62,661 bases of DNA from an uncultured Phascolarctobacterium sp. GTDB lineage: Bacteria; Bacillota; Negativicutes; Acidaminococcales; Acidaminococcaceae. The position numbers were made by a program, and so were the translations under genes. A model generated the notes under the pieces. It was not told the DNA's origin, did no database searches, and saw only the letters and a program-made list of their open reading frames with translations. The stretch spans positions 1 to 62,661 of the forward strand of contig CAJKLD010000011.1 in the NCBI GenBank assembly GCA_905200645.1. The letters run 5' to 3'. Shown here piece by piece: positions 17,491 to 24,467 of the stretch. The stretch's first letter is position 1. Each line of letters starts with the position of its first letter.

Positions 17491-18511
17491 TAAAATAAAA
17501 ATGTTAGTGCTCAGCCTTACTGGTAAATGTAATTTTCGTTGCCGGTATTGTTATGCTTCAAATCTAAATAAAAGTAAAATGTCAGTAAAAATAGCTTTGA
17601 AAGCTGTTAATCTGGCTGCTGCCAGTGGAGAACGGTTTATCCTGCAATTTACCGGTGGAGAACCGTTGCTAAATTTTGCTGTTTTGAAAGAGACAGTTGA
17701 ATATGTAGAGTCCAATAATCTTCCGGCTGTAATGCAGATTCAAACTAACGGCTCGCTTTTAACCGATGAAATTGCCCAATTCCTTTATAAACATAAAATT
17801 GCTATTGGTATTAGCCTTGATGGCAGACCTGCTATAAATGATAAGCTGCGTCTGAAGAAAAATGGCTATGGAGCTACAGGCGACATTCTTAAAGGTATCG
17901 AAGTTCTTAGAGGTAACAATATTGCCTGTGGAATTACATGCGTTGTTACAGAAGATAATGTAAAAGAACTTAGCGGCGTAGTAGAATTTGCTTATTTTTT
18001 AGGTAATGTTCGTCGAATTGGCTTTGATATACTGCGAGGACAAGGAAAAGGCAGCGAGTTGCAGCCTCCTAGGCCTGAAGAAATGGAGAAAGCTATGGAA
18101 AATGTCTACGCTCGTCGCGATGCTCTAACAAGACTTACGGGTATAAATATAGAAATTTCCCAGCAGGAAAGAGTAAAAACTTTATGCAACGGCAATGAGC
18201 ATACTTTTGGACATTGTTATGCTATGAACGGAGCGGCTGCTTTTGTAGCTCCTCAAGGGGATATTTATGCCTGCTCATCATTAGTTGGTTTCGAAGATTT
18301 TTATTTAGGTAATGTTTTTTCCGGAATAGATGAACAGCTTGTTGAAAAAACTAAACAGAGAATATACGATGCTATGAGTTTTTGCCGAGAATGTAGAGAC
18401 TTCGCTTTGTGCGGCGGTGGCTGCTATGCTCGTTGGTTAGGCATGGAACATAAAGAACAGTATGGTGCCGAATGTGCAATGAAAAGAGTTTCAATTAAAC
18501 AAGTTATTTGA
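17483..18511 (+). CDS. Radical SAM protein with SPASM domain
   Basis: This 342-residue enzyme has the radical SAM motif C16-x3-C20-x2-C23 (CNFRCRYC), the GGEPLL motif, and a C-terminal SPASM domain with Cys near residues 233 and 245, APQGDIYAC, and the CxxCx5Cx3C run (CRECRDFALCGGGC) that binds further [4Fe-4S] clusters. SPASM enzymes mostly modify peptides or act as sulfatase maturases, so a peptide substrate is possible. ATG 17483 lies 5 codons before the chelatase stop, giving coupled translation. In this cluster it could modify the tetrapyrrole, mature one of the proteins, or act on the 27-residue peptide at 19538. Confidence 0.85.
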   Translation: MTNKIKMLVLSLTGKCNFRCRYCYASNLNKSKMSVKIALKAVNLAAASGERFILQFTGGEPLLNFAVLKETVEYVESNNLPAVMQIQTNGSLLTDEIAQFLYKHKIAIGISLDGRPAINDKLRLKKNGYGATGDILKGIEVLRGNNIACGITCVVTEDNVKELSGVVEFAYFLGNVRRIGFDILRGQGKGSELQPPRPEEMEKAMENVYARRDALTRLTGINIEISQQERVKTLCNGNEHTFGHCYAMNGAAAFVAPQGDIYACSSLVGFEDFYLGNVFSGIDEQLVEKTKQRIYDAMSFCRECRDFALCGGGCYARWLGMEHKEQYGAECAMKRVSIKQVI

Positions 18512-18547
18512 TTTTTAATAATTTGCAAATAGATTTTGGTGGCTTTC

Positions 18548-19516
18548 ATGTGTGGAAAACTCAAAGAAAAAAATAAATTGTTTATACTAACAATATTCAT
18601 GCTTATAGGGATTATGCTTTTGTGTAGTAGTTGTGCAAGAAAACAAGTACCACACAAAAAAATTGCGTATACAGTAGTAGATGCTCAGGGATATAAACTG
18701 GAAATAGAGCATAGTCCTCAACGTATTGTTTCACTATCAATAAGTACGGACGAGATTTTATTGGATTTGGTGGAGCCGGGGCGTATTGCTGCCTTAACTT
18801 ATTTGGCTGATGATTTAGGTATATCTAATGTTGTCGAAAAGGCAAAATTGGTCAAAGGAAGAGTTAAAGATACCAATCCGGAGGCGCTTTTAGTTTTGAA
18901 GCCGGACTTACTGTTAATACCGGATTTTATTAAACCTGAAGCTATTCAAAGCCTGCGCGATATGCAGTTGCCGGTTTATGTTTATAAAGCTCCGCATAAT
19001 ATGACAGAAATAAAAGCGAGCATTAAAGCTTTAGGCGAAGCTGTCGGTGAAAATGAAAAAGCCAATCAAATAGTTCAAAAAATGGATGAAGAGTTGCTTG
19101 CCGTAAGCAAGAAGATTGGTAATATACCTGACTCTAAACAAAAAAGGATAGTCTTTATGCGTGACAGAGGTGCGTATTATAGTCCACAGCAGTCTTTTGA
19201 TGATATTTGCCGTTATGCCAAAGTAAAAAATGCTTTAGGTGAATTAAATTATTCTAAACCAACCGAAGTTGCTCAAGAAAAAATTATCGAATTAAATCCG
19301 GACGCTTTGATTTTGGCAGAATGGAATTATGATGGTAAGCACGAAGCACGGGAGCAGAAAGAAAATATTTTAGAAAGCGACGCTTTTGCTTCTATAAACG
19401 CGGTGCAGCAAAAAGCTGTTTATATCATTCCTGCTAAGCATTTATTGAGCTTATCGCCAAGCATTGTCAAAGCTGTAGCCGAAATCGCACATGCCGTTTA
19501 TGGCATGGAGATTTAA
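18548..19516 (+). CDS. FecB/BtuF-type substrate-binding lipoprotein (copy 2)
   Basis: This 322-residue homologue of the lipoprotein at 11701 shares the patterns PQRIVSLSISTDEILLDLV, LKPDLLLIPDF and LNPDALILAEWNYDG. A signal peptide runs to the Cys in LLCSSC, an imperfect lipobox. I chose ATG 18548 over the TTG at 18536 because the latter falls on the GGTGG that would serve as ribosome binding site. One permease with two different binding proteins suggests two related ligands, or one of them acting as a carrier or sensor. Confidence 0.82.
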   Translation: MCGKLKEKNKLFILTIFMLIGIMLLCSSCARKQVPHKKIAYTVVDAQGYKLEIEHSPQRIVSLSISTDEILLDLVEPGRIAALTYLADDLGISNVVEKAKLVKGRVKDTNPEALLVLKPDLLLIPDFIKPEAIQSLRDMQLPVYVYKAPHNMTEIKASIKALGEAVGENEKANQIVQKMDEELLAVSKKIGNIPDSKQKRIVFMRDRGAYYSPQQSFDDICRYAKVKNALGELNYSKPTEVAQEKIIELNPDALILAEWNYDGKHEAREQKENILESDAFASINAVQQKAVYIIPAKHLLSLSPSIVKAVAEIAHAVYGMEI

Positions 19517-19537
19517 TAGATTAAAGGAGGTTTTATC

Positions 19538-19621
19538 ATGGCAGAAGGTTTTGTAGGTATGCGCTTTTTGTCTACCGGTTATGGTTTGACATTTTGCAGA
19601 GAAAATGAATTAATTTGTTGA
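19538..19621 (+). CDS. 27-residue peptide gene
   Basis: A near-perfect ribosome binding site (AAAGGAGG) sits 7 bases before ATG 19538, and the frame reads 27 codons: MAEGFVGMRFLSTGYGLTFC, then RENELIC and a TGA stop. It lies 21 bases after the second lipoprotein gene, so it is probably the last gene of the nif-like operon, and its stop is just before the next MerR-type promoter. Two cysteines (C20, C27) and many aromatics stand out. With a SPASM enzyme in the same operon, a modified peptide is one reading; a leader peptide or a small protein subunit are others. Confidence 0.5.
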   Translation: MAEGFVGMRFLSTGYGLTFCRENELIC

Positions 19622-19626
19622 AAAGC

Positions 19627-19657
19627 TTGAGTATATACCTAGTAGACAGTTTATAAT
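19627..19657 (+). promoter_or_regulatory. MerR-type promoter of the chelatase ATPase operon
   Basis: TTGAGT (19627-19632) and TATAAT (19652-19657) have a 19-base spacer. The 21-base operator at 19630-19650, read on the minus strand (ACTGTCTACTAGGTATATACT), matches the nif-like operator at 8206-8226 at 17 of 21 positions. Confidence 0.7.
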
Positions 19658-19709
19658 TAAATGAAGCTTTTGATAATAATAAATTCTATTAAGTTAGGGA
19701 GGAAAGTAA

Positions 19710-20741
19710 ATGAAGCGTTCTGCAGTATATCCATTCACTGCTGTTGTCGGGCAGGAATATATGAAATTATCATTGATTTTAAATGTAATTAATCCGGCCT
19801 TGGGCGGTGTATTGATTAAAGGAGAAAAAGGTACAGCAAAATCAACCGCTGTACGCGCTTTGGCGGAGCTATTGCCTGCAATGAAGGCTGTGCATGGCTG
19901 TAAATTTCATTGCAATCCTCAAGATAATAATCACCTATGTGATGATTGTACAGCAATTTTACAAAGGGGCGAAGCTTTACCTGAAGAAACTATAAAAATG
20001 CGCGTAGTAGAGCTGCCTGTAAGTGCTACGGAAGATAGAGTTGTAGGAACTTTGGATATTGAGCACGCCATTAAACATGGTGAGAAAAAATTCGAACCGG
20101 GAATTTTGGCTTTAGCCAATCGCAATATTCTTTATGTGGACGAAATCAATCTTTTGGATGACCATGTTGTGGATGTTTTGTTGGATGCCGCCGCTATGGG
20201 AATTAATACTGTTGAACGTGAAGGGGTTTCTTATTCTCATCCGGCACGTTTTGTTTTGGTTGGTACGATGAATCCTGAGGAAGGCGATATTCGTCCACAG
20301 CTTTTGGATCGCTTTGGTTTAAGCGTAGTTGTTACCGGCGAGCATAATCCTGAACAAAGAGTGGAAGTGATTAAACGCCGCCTTGCTTATGAACAGGATG
20401 CAGATGCTTTTATTGCCCAATATCAAACTGAGCAGGAGGCGTTGGCTGCTAAAATAATTAAAGCCGGTGAACTTCTACCTAAGGTAACTATTGCTGATAA
20501 ATTGTTAGAAACTGTAGCGAAATTGGCAGTTGAGCTTGGTGTGGACGGGCACCGCGCTGATATTACTGTAATTAAAACTGCTTTGACTATTGCGGCTTTT
20601 AATGCGCGGACTGAAGTGGAGCTGGACGATATAAAGCAGGCTGCTAAATTGGTGTTGCCGCACCGTATGCGCCGTCGTCCTTTTGAAGAGGGTCAGTTGG
20701 ATTGGGAAAAGGTGGAAAGCTTTTTAACAGCTGAAGCCTGA
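19710..20741 (+). CDS. ChlI/BchI-type chelatase AAA+ ATPase subunit
   Basis: This 343-residue AAA+ ATPase has Walker A GEKGTAKST (residues 38-46), Walker B-like ILYVDEINLLDDHVVD, and the sensor region GTMNPEEGDIRPQLLDRFGL. It carries a four-Cys insertion at C64, C68, C77 and C80 (the last pair in LCDDC) that could bind zinc or a cluster. ChlI proteins form hexamers that drive the large chelatase subunit. GGGAGGAAAG precedes ATG 19710. It is followed by a ChlD-type gene after 12 bases, so with the CobN-type protein all three parts of a class I chelatase are here. Confidence 0.9.
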   Translation: MKRSAVYPFTAVVGQEYMKLSLILNVINPALGGVLIKGEKGTAKSTAVRALAELLPAMKAVHGCKFHCNPQDNNHLCDDCTAILQRGEALPEETIKMRVVELPVSATEDRVVGTLDIEHAIKHGEKKFEPGILALANRNILYVDEINLLDDHVVDVLLDAAAMGINTVEREGVSYSHPARFVLVGTMNPEEGDIRPQLLDRFGLSVVVTGEHNPEQRVEVIKRRLAYEQDADAFIAQYQTEQEALAAKIIKAGELLPKVTIADKLLETVAKLAVELGVDGHRADITVIKTALTIAAFNARTEVELDDIKQAAKLVLPHRMRRRPFEEGQLDWEKVESFLTAEA

Positions 20742-20753
20742 GAGGTAAAGCTA

Positions 20754-22682
20754 ATGAATATTAATGCTCTTTATCCTTTTACAGCCGTAGTGGGGCAGGA
20801 TAATGTAAAAAAGGCGCTGCTGATTGCGTTAGTCAACCCCAAAGCAGGAGGTTTGCTAATTGGCGGACGTAAGGGTACCGCAAAGTCGGTTTTGGCACGC
20901 AGCACGTGTGAACTGATTGGCAAACGTATATTGGTTGATTTGCCTTTAAACGTAACCGAAGATATGCTTTTTGGCAGTATAGATATTGAATATGCAGTAA
21001 GCAAGGGGCAAAAACGTTTTGCTCCGGGTATTTTGGCTAGAGCTAATAATAATATATTGTATATAGATGAAGTAAATTTATTGCGACAAGAGCTATTACT
21101 GGCGATTTTAGACGCCAATGCATCAGGCCTTAATCAAGTAGAAAGGGATGGAATTTCATTTACACATCCCGTAAATTTAACCGTTTTGGCTACAATGAAT
21201 CCGGAAGAAGGCGTATTGCCACAGCATATTTTGGATCGCTTTGGTATGTACGTGGATGTGCAGAGTGAAACGGATATTGAACAAAGAGTAAAAATTATGC
21301 AGCAGGCGCTGGCCTTTAGTAAGGATATGGGCTGTTTTCGAAAGCAATATACCGAAGCCACGCAGACCTTAGCAGCAAAAATTTCGCACGCAGTTGAATT
21401 ATTACCGCAAATGCAATTGAGTGACGCTATGTTACTTTTGGCGGCTAATATGGTAAGCCAGGCTTTTTGTGCAGGACATAGGGCAGAGCTTTACTTGTTA
21501 GAAGCTTCTAAAGCATTAGCGGCTTTAGCCGGGCGCAGTTATGTTTTGCCCAAGGATGTGGAGGATGCGGCGCAGTTTGTTTTGCCTCATAGAATGCGTA
21601 GAATGCCGAAGGCGCAGGAGGAACAGTCGGAAGAAAATCCACAGGACAACGAAGAATCGGAAGAGGACAACGCCGAAGACGATACTGACGATGATAATTC
21701 CCAAACTGACGACAGCTTACCGCCGCCGTCCTTGGATAATAATGGGGAAGACGGCGCGGAAAACGAAGAACAAAACGAAAATCAAGAAAACAATCGGCAG
21801 GAGTCGCAGCAAAATAATAACCAGCCTGCGCCTGAAGAGCAGATTGCCGATATTGACAGAAATTTCCGCCTGCCGAAAATGGTGTTGGATTTAGGCAAAG
21901 ACCGCAATATTCGTCGCGGCAGCGGCAAACGCAGTACTACGCGTACAGATTTAAAACAGGGGCGCTATGTGAGAGCCGAATTTCCCAAAAATAAAGTAGA
22001 AGATTTAGCCTTTGATGCAACAATTCGCGCTGCCGCTCCGTACCAAAAGATGCGGGAAAATAATGGCTGCGCTTTAAATATTAAGCCGGAAGATTTGCGG
22101 CAGAAGGTACGAGAAAAACGCATTGGCAATACTTTTCTTTTTGCTGTAGATGCCAGTGGTTCCATGGGCGCTAAAGAAAGAATGCGCGCCGTAAAGGGAG
22201 CAATTTTTTATATGCTGCAGGAGGCTTATCAAAAGCGTGACCGCGTAGGTATGATAGCCTTTCGCAGACAAAAAGCTGAGGTGCTGCTGCCAATAACTCG
22301 TAGTGTGGATTTGGCGCAAAAATGCTTGGCGGAGCTGCCTACAGGTGGTAAAACACCTTTAGCCGACGGTTTGGCAACCTCTTTAATGACCTTGGCTATG
22401 CTTAATAAAAAAGACAGCGAGCTGGAACCTATTTTGATTCTTGTTACGGATGGCCGAGCCAATGCCATAGAAGAAGGCGGCGACCCTGTTGATAGTGCGT
22501 TGAAAATGGCAGAAAAAATTCGCAAGGCAAAAATTACGTCTGTGGTTATTGATACGGAAACTGATTTTATTAAGCTGGGATTGGCCAAACGTATAGCGTC
22601 TGCTATGGGAGCTAATTACTACTCGTTACAGAGGTTGTCCAAAGATAATATTATTCGTATCGTGCGTAATTTTGATATTTAG
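20754..22682 (+). CDS. ChlD/BchD-type chelatase subunit with VWA domain
   Basis: This 642-residue protein has an N-terminal AAA+ domain (GGRKGTAKS near residue 37; ATMNPEEGVLPQHILDRFGM), a long Asp/Glu/Asn/Gln-rich linker around residues 285-370, and a C-terminal VWA domain with the MIDAS motif DASGSMG. This is the normal ChlD architecture, which connects the ChlI ring to the large subunit. It forms an operon with the ChlI-type gene. The acidic, low-complexity linker is longer than the core fold requires but is typical of the family. Confidence 0.9.
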   Translation: MNINALYPFTAVVGQDNVKKALLIALVNPKAGGLLIGGRKGTAKSVLARSTCELIGKRILVDLPLNVTEDMLFGSIDIEYAVSKGQKRFAPGILARANNNILYIDEVNLLRQELLLAILDANASGLNQVERDGISFTHPVNLTVLATMNPEEGVLPQHILDRFGMYVDVQSETDIEQRVKIMQQALAFSKDMGCFRKQYTEATQTLAAKISHAVELLPQMQLSDAMLLLAANMVSQAFCAGHRAELYLLEASKALAALAGRSYVLPKDVEDAAQFVLPHRMRRMPKAQEEQSEENPQDNEESEEDNAEDDTDDDNSQTDDSLPPPSLDNNGEDGAENEEQNENQENNRQESQQNNNQPAPEEQIADIDRNFRLPKMVLDLGKDRNIRRGSGKRSTTRTDLKQGRYVRAEFPKNKVEDLAFDATIRAAAPYQKMRENNGCALNIKPEDLRQKVREKRIGNTFLFAVDASGSMGAKERMRAVKGAIFYMLQEAYQKRDRVGMIAFRRQKAEVLLPITRSVDLAQKCLAELPTGGKTPLADGLATSLMTLAMLNKKDSELEPILILVTDGRANAIEEGGDPVDSALKMAEKIRKAKITSVVIDTETDFIKLGLAKRIASAMGANYYSLQRLSKDNIIRIVRNFDI

Positions 22683-22697
22683 GGAGGTAAGTAACAA

Positions 22698-23249
22698 ATG
22701 AAAAAATTATTGATTTTAATTTTAACAGTAGCAGCTTGTTTGGGCGCATTCACTGCGCATGCTGAAGAAGTAAATCAAAGACAAGGATTAGACTGGGAAA
22801 TCAGCATGATGCCCAAACCAACGGAAGAAGAACAAGAAGCAGCTCGCTGGTCCGTGGTAGTAGAAAACAACCTTGGCGTATATGCTTATGATATGAGCTC
22901 TTTGACCTTTAGCGAGGTGAAAAACGGCGTAGCAGATAAAAACATTATTTCTGTTATGACAAAAACAGTTTTTACTGATAAAAATACCTTGAAAAAACTG
23001 AACGAACAATTTAAAAATAAATTGGCCAAAAAAGAAAAGGTACAGTATTGCGAAATTTTGATGACCTTTAATTTGGCAGAGAAAGCTTATGCCGTAACCA
23101 GCATGGATGTATTTGGCAGTAAAAAAACCTTGTTGCAGCATACTACAAAAGATTTGCAATTCGTTCCCGTACCGGAGGGTAGTTTTGCCGAAGCTATGCT
23201 GGAAATCTGTCAGCAGGCTGTTGCAGAAGACGCACAAGCTGGTAAATAG
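22698..23249 (+). CDS. Exported protein of unknown function
   Basis: This 183-residue protein has a clear signal peptide (MKKLLILILTVAACLGAF, cleavage after AHA) and a mature domain of about 160 residues with WSVVVENNLGVYAYDMSSL, which recalls small exported proteins whose repeats start with a Trp and carry a YYD-type strand. I do not assign a family. GGGAGGTAAG precedes ATG 22698, 15 bases after the ChlD-type stop, so it is probably the last gene of the MerR-controlled operon. Its export points to a periplasmic role for the system. Confidence 0.65.
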   Translation: MKKLLILILTVAACLGAFTAHAEEVNQRQGLDWEISMMPKPTEEEQEAARWSVVVENNLGVYAYDMSSLTFSEVKNGVADKNIISVMTKTVFTDKNTLKKLNEQFKNKLAKKEKVQYCEILMTFNLAEKAYAVTSMDVFGSKKTLLQHTTKDLQFVPVPEGSFAEAMLEICQQAVAEDAQAGK

Positions 23250-23344
23250 AAATGCTTTTTTGATAATTTTTCGAAAATAAAATTATTGCATGGCGCAAAA
23301 CAAAACTGAAATCAGCAAATAAATAAATTTCTTTACGAAAAGTA

Positions 23345-23373
23345 TTGACAAGCTTAATAGTAATAAGTATAAT
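23345..23373 (+). promoter_or_regulatory. Sigma70-type promoter of the first cobalamin leader
   Basis: TTGACA (23345-23350) and TATAAT (23368-23373) are perfect consensus elements with a 17-base spacer. Transcription would start near 23380 and enter the riboswitch. Confidence 0.85.
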
Positions 23374-23398
23374 TAACTATAACAAGTGGATATTGAAT

Positions 23399-23590
23399 TA
23401 CAGGTGCGAAAGCTTAATAGAGAAACCGGTGCAAGTCCGGTGCGATCCCGTCGCTGTAATGTGGAGCTTATTTTGAAAATGCCACTGGAGGAACTCCTCT
23501 GGGAAGGTGAAATAAGCGTAGAAGCGAAGCCAGAAGAACTGCCTGTAAAATACATCGTCGTTAGACCTGCGAGAGACGGGTAGAGATGTC
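23399..23590 (+). promoter_or_regulatory. Cobalamin riboswitch 1
   Basis: The core reads GAAACCGGTGCAAGTCCGGTGCGATCCCGTCGCTGTAA-like (23421-23460), followed by the B12 box GCCAGAAGAACTGCC (23529-23543). The closing P1 stem pairs TACAGG (23399-23404) with CCTGTA (23542-23547). A P13-like arm with a CCTGCGAGAGACGG loop follows. A terminator hairpin lies at 23631. The next gene is the MsrA-like one at 23982, leading the methylmalonyl-CoA mutase genes. Confidence 0.92.
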
Positions 23591-23630
23591 GTACAACCTA
23601 AGCTTTTGGCTTCGTGTTTCTATGATACTC

Positions 23631-23690
23631 ACCGTTTTTCATAAGTTTTGCCCGCAGAGGGGTAGAGGCTTATTTGAAAAACGGTTTTCT
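23631..23690 (+). terminator. Intrinsic terminator after riboswitch 1
   Basis: ACCGTTTTTCA pairs with TGAAAAACGGT (ends at 23685), with an inner TAAG/CTTA extension, followed by a T-rich tail. This is the likely expression platform of the riboswitch. Confidence 0.75.
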
Positions 23691-23699
23691 ATTTTCTAT

Positions 23700-23928
23700 G
23701 CTCTTAAGTCTGCGTGATGGCTGCGGCCTTAGGAGAAGGGTCTAAGCCATCGATGTTTTCATTATCCTTTTTGTAGGCAGTTCTGGACAAACTGTCTTTG
23801 CAAATCCCATTCTCAAATTTTTCTTTTAGTTACAAAGCATTTCCTTTCTCCTCTCAAGCACTGTAATGTAGGGGTGCATTACGGTGCCGAAAATTCAGCC
23901 ATCACAGAAATGTGGTGGCTTTTTCTTT
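23700..23928 (+). other. Structured untranslated leader
   Basis: No credible gene lies between the riboswitch and the MsrA-like gene. Several stems can be drawn: GATGGCT/AGCCATC with an inner CTTAG/CTAAG (23716-23751), CACTGTAATG/CATTACGGTG (23859-23886) and the terminator AGCCATCAC/GTGGTGGCT followed by TTTTTC (23897-23925). It could be a separate small RNA released by the riboswitch, or a second attenuator. I cannot match it to a known RNA family. Confidence 0.45.
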
Positions 23929-23981
23929 ATATAGATAGTGTAACAATACAGCAAATGGAGTTTATCTAGGAGGTGTGAATT

Positions 23982-24407
23982 TTGAAAGAACTATATTTAG
24001 CCGGTCAATGTAAAATGTTGAAAGAAGCCTTGTGCAATATTAAAGGCGTGGCTGCTGTAACGGGCGGTGAAGCTTTAGCCGTAAACGGTGAGCGGCTGGT
24101 AGGTGTAAAAGTTGAATATGACCCTAAAAAGCAGGATATATGCGGTATTTTAGAAGCATATTTTTCTGTAGCAAATCCTTATACTGTAGTAGATAACCCT
24201 TTGGAACAGACTGCTGTTTTTTATAAAAGCGGGGAGGATATGTATCAGCTGGAATACTATGCTCGCTTTTTGCAAAGCCGAGGCCATGAGCCGGGTGCAG
24301 CTTTAGGCAATCTTATTGTTAACGATACCGTTAAAGAGGGAACTGAAATTAGGCCTTTACGGGTTCGCTTCGGCAGATTGAAGGAATTTAAAGGAGGTGA
24401 GGATTAA
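23982..24407 (+). CDS. MsrA-like protein with altered active site
   Basis: This 141-residue protein resembles peptide methionine sulfoxide reductase A: YLAGQCKMLKEALCNIKGV aligns with the family's FAGGCFWGVE...LPGV, and VKVEYDPKKQDICGILEAYF and TAVFYKSGED match the later conserved parts. The catalytic Cys is kept, but the Phe-Trp pair and flanking Gly that shape the active site are lost (GCFW becomes QCKM), and the usual C-terminal His/Gln-rich end is absent. The start is TTG 23982, placed by AGGAGGTG 6 bases upstream. It leads the mutase genes, so it may guard or assemble the B12 enzyme rather than repair methionine. That role is inference. Confidence 0.65.
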   Translation: MKELYLAGQCKMLKEALCNIKGVAAVTGGEALAVNGERLVGVKVEYDPKKQDICGILEAYFSVANPYTVVDNPLEQTAVFYKSGEDMYQLEYYARFLQSRGHEPGAALGNLIVNDTVKEGTEIRPLRVRFGRLKEFKGGED

Positions 24408-24467
24408 AGTTCTGTTCGCTGAAGCTTATTTAAATAAAAACTAAAACATACAAAGGAGGATATTTAT

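Noticed and set aside
23386..23583. A 65-codon open frame on the plus strand
   Set aside because: It lies entirely within cobalamin riboswitch 1 and has no start signal.
23700..23928. ANTAR-type dual hairpins that would support an EutV-like sequestration mechanism
   Set aside because: The stems I can draw do not have paired six-base loops with the conserved A and G positions, so only the general small-RNA idea is kept.
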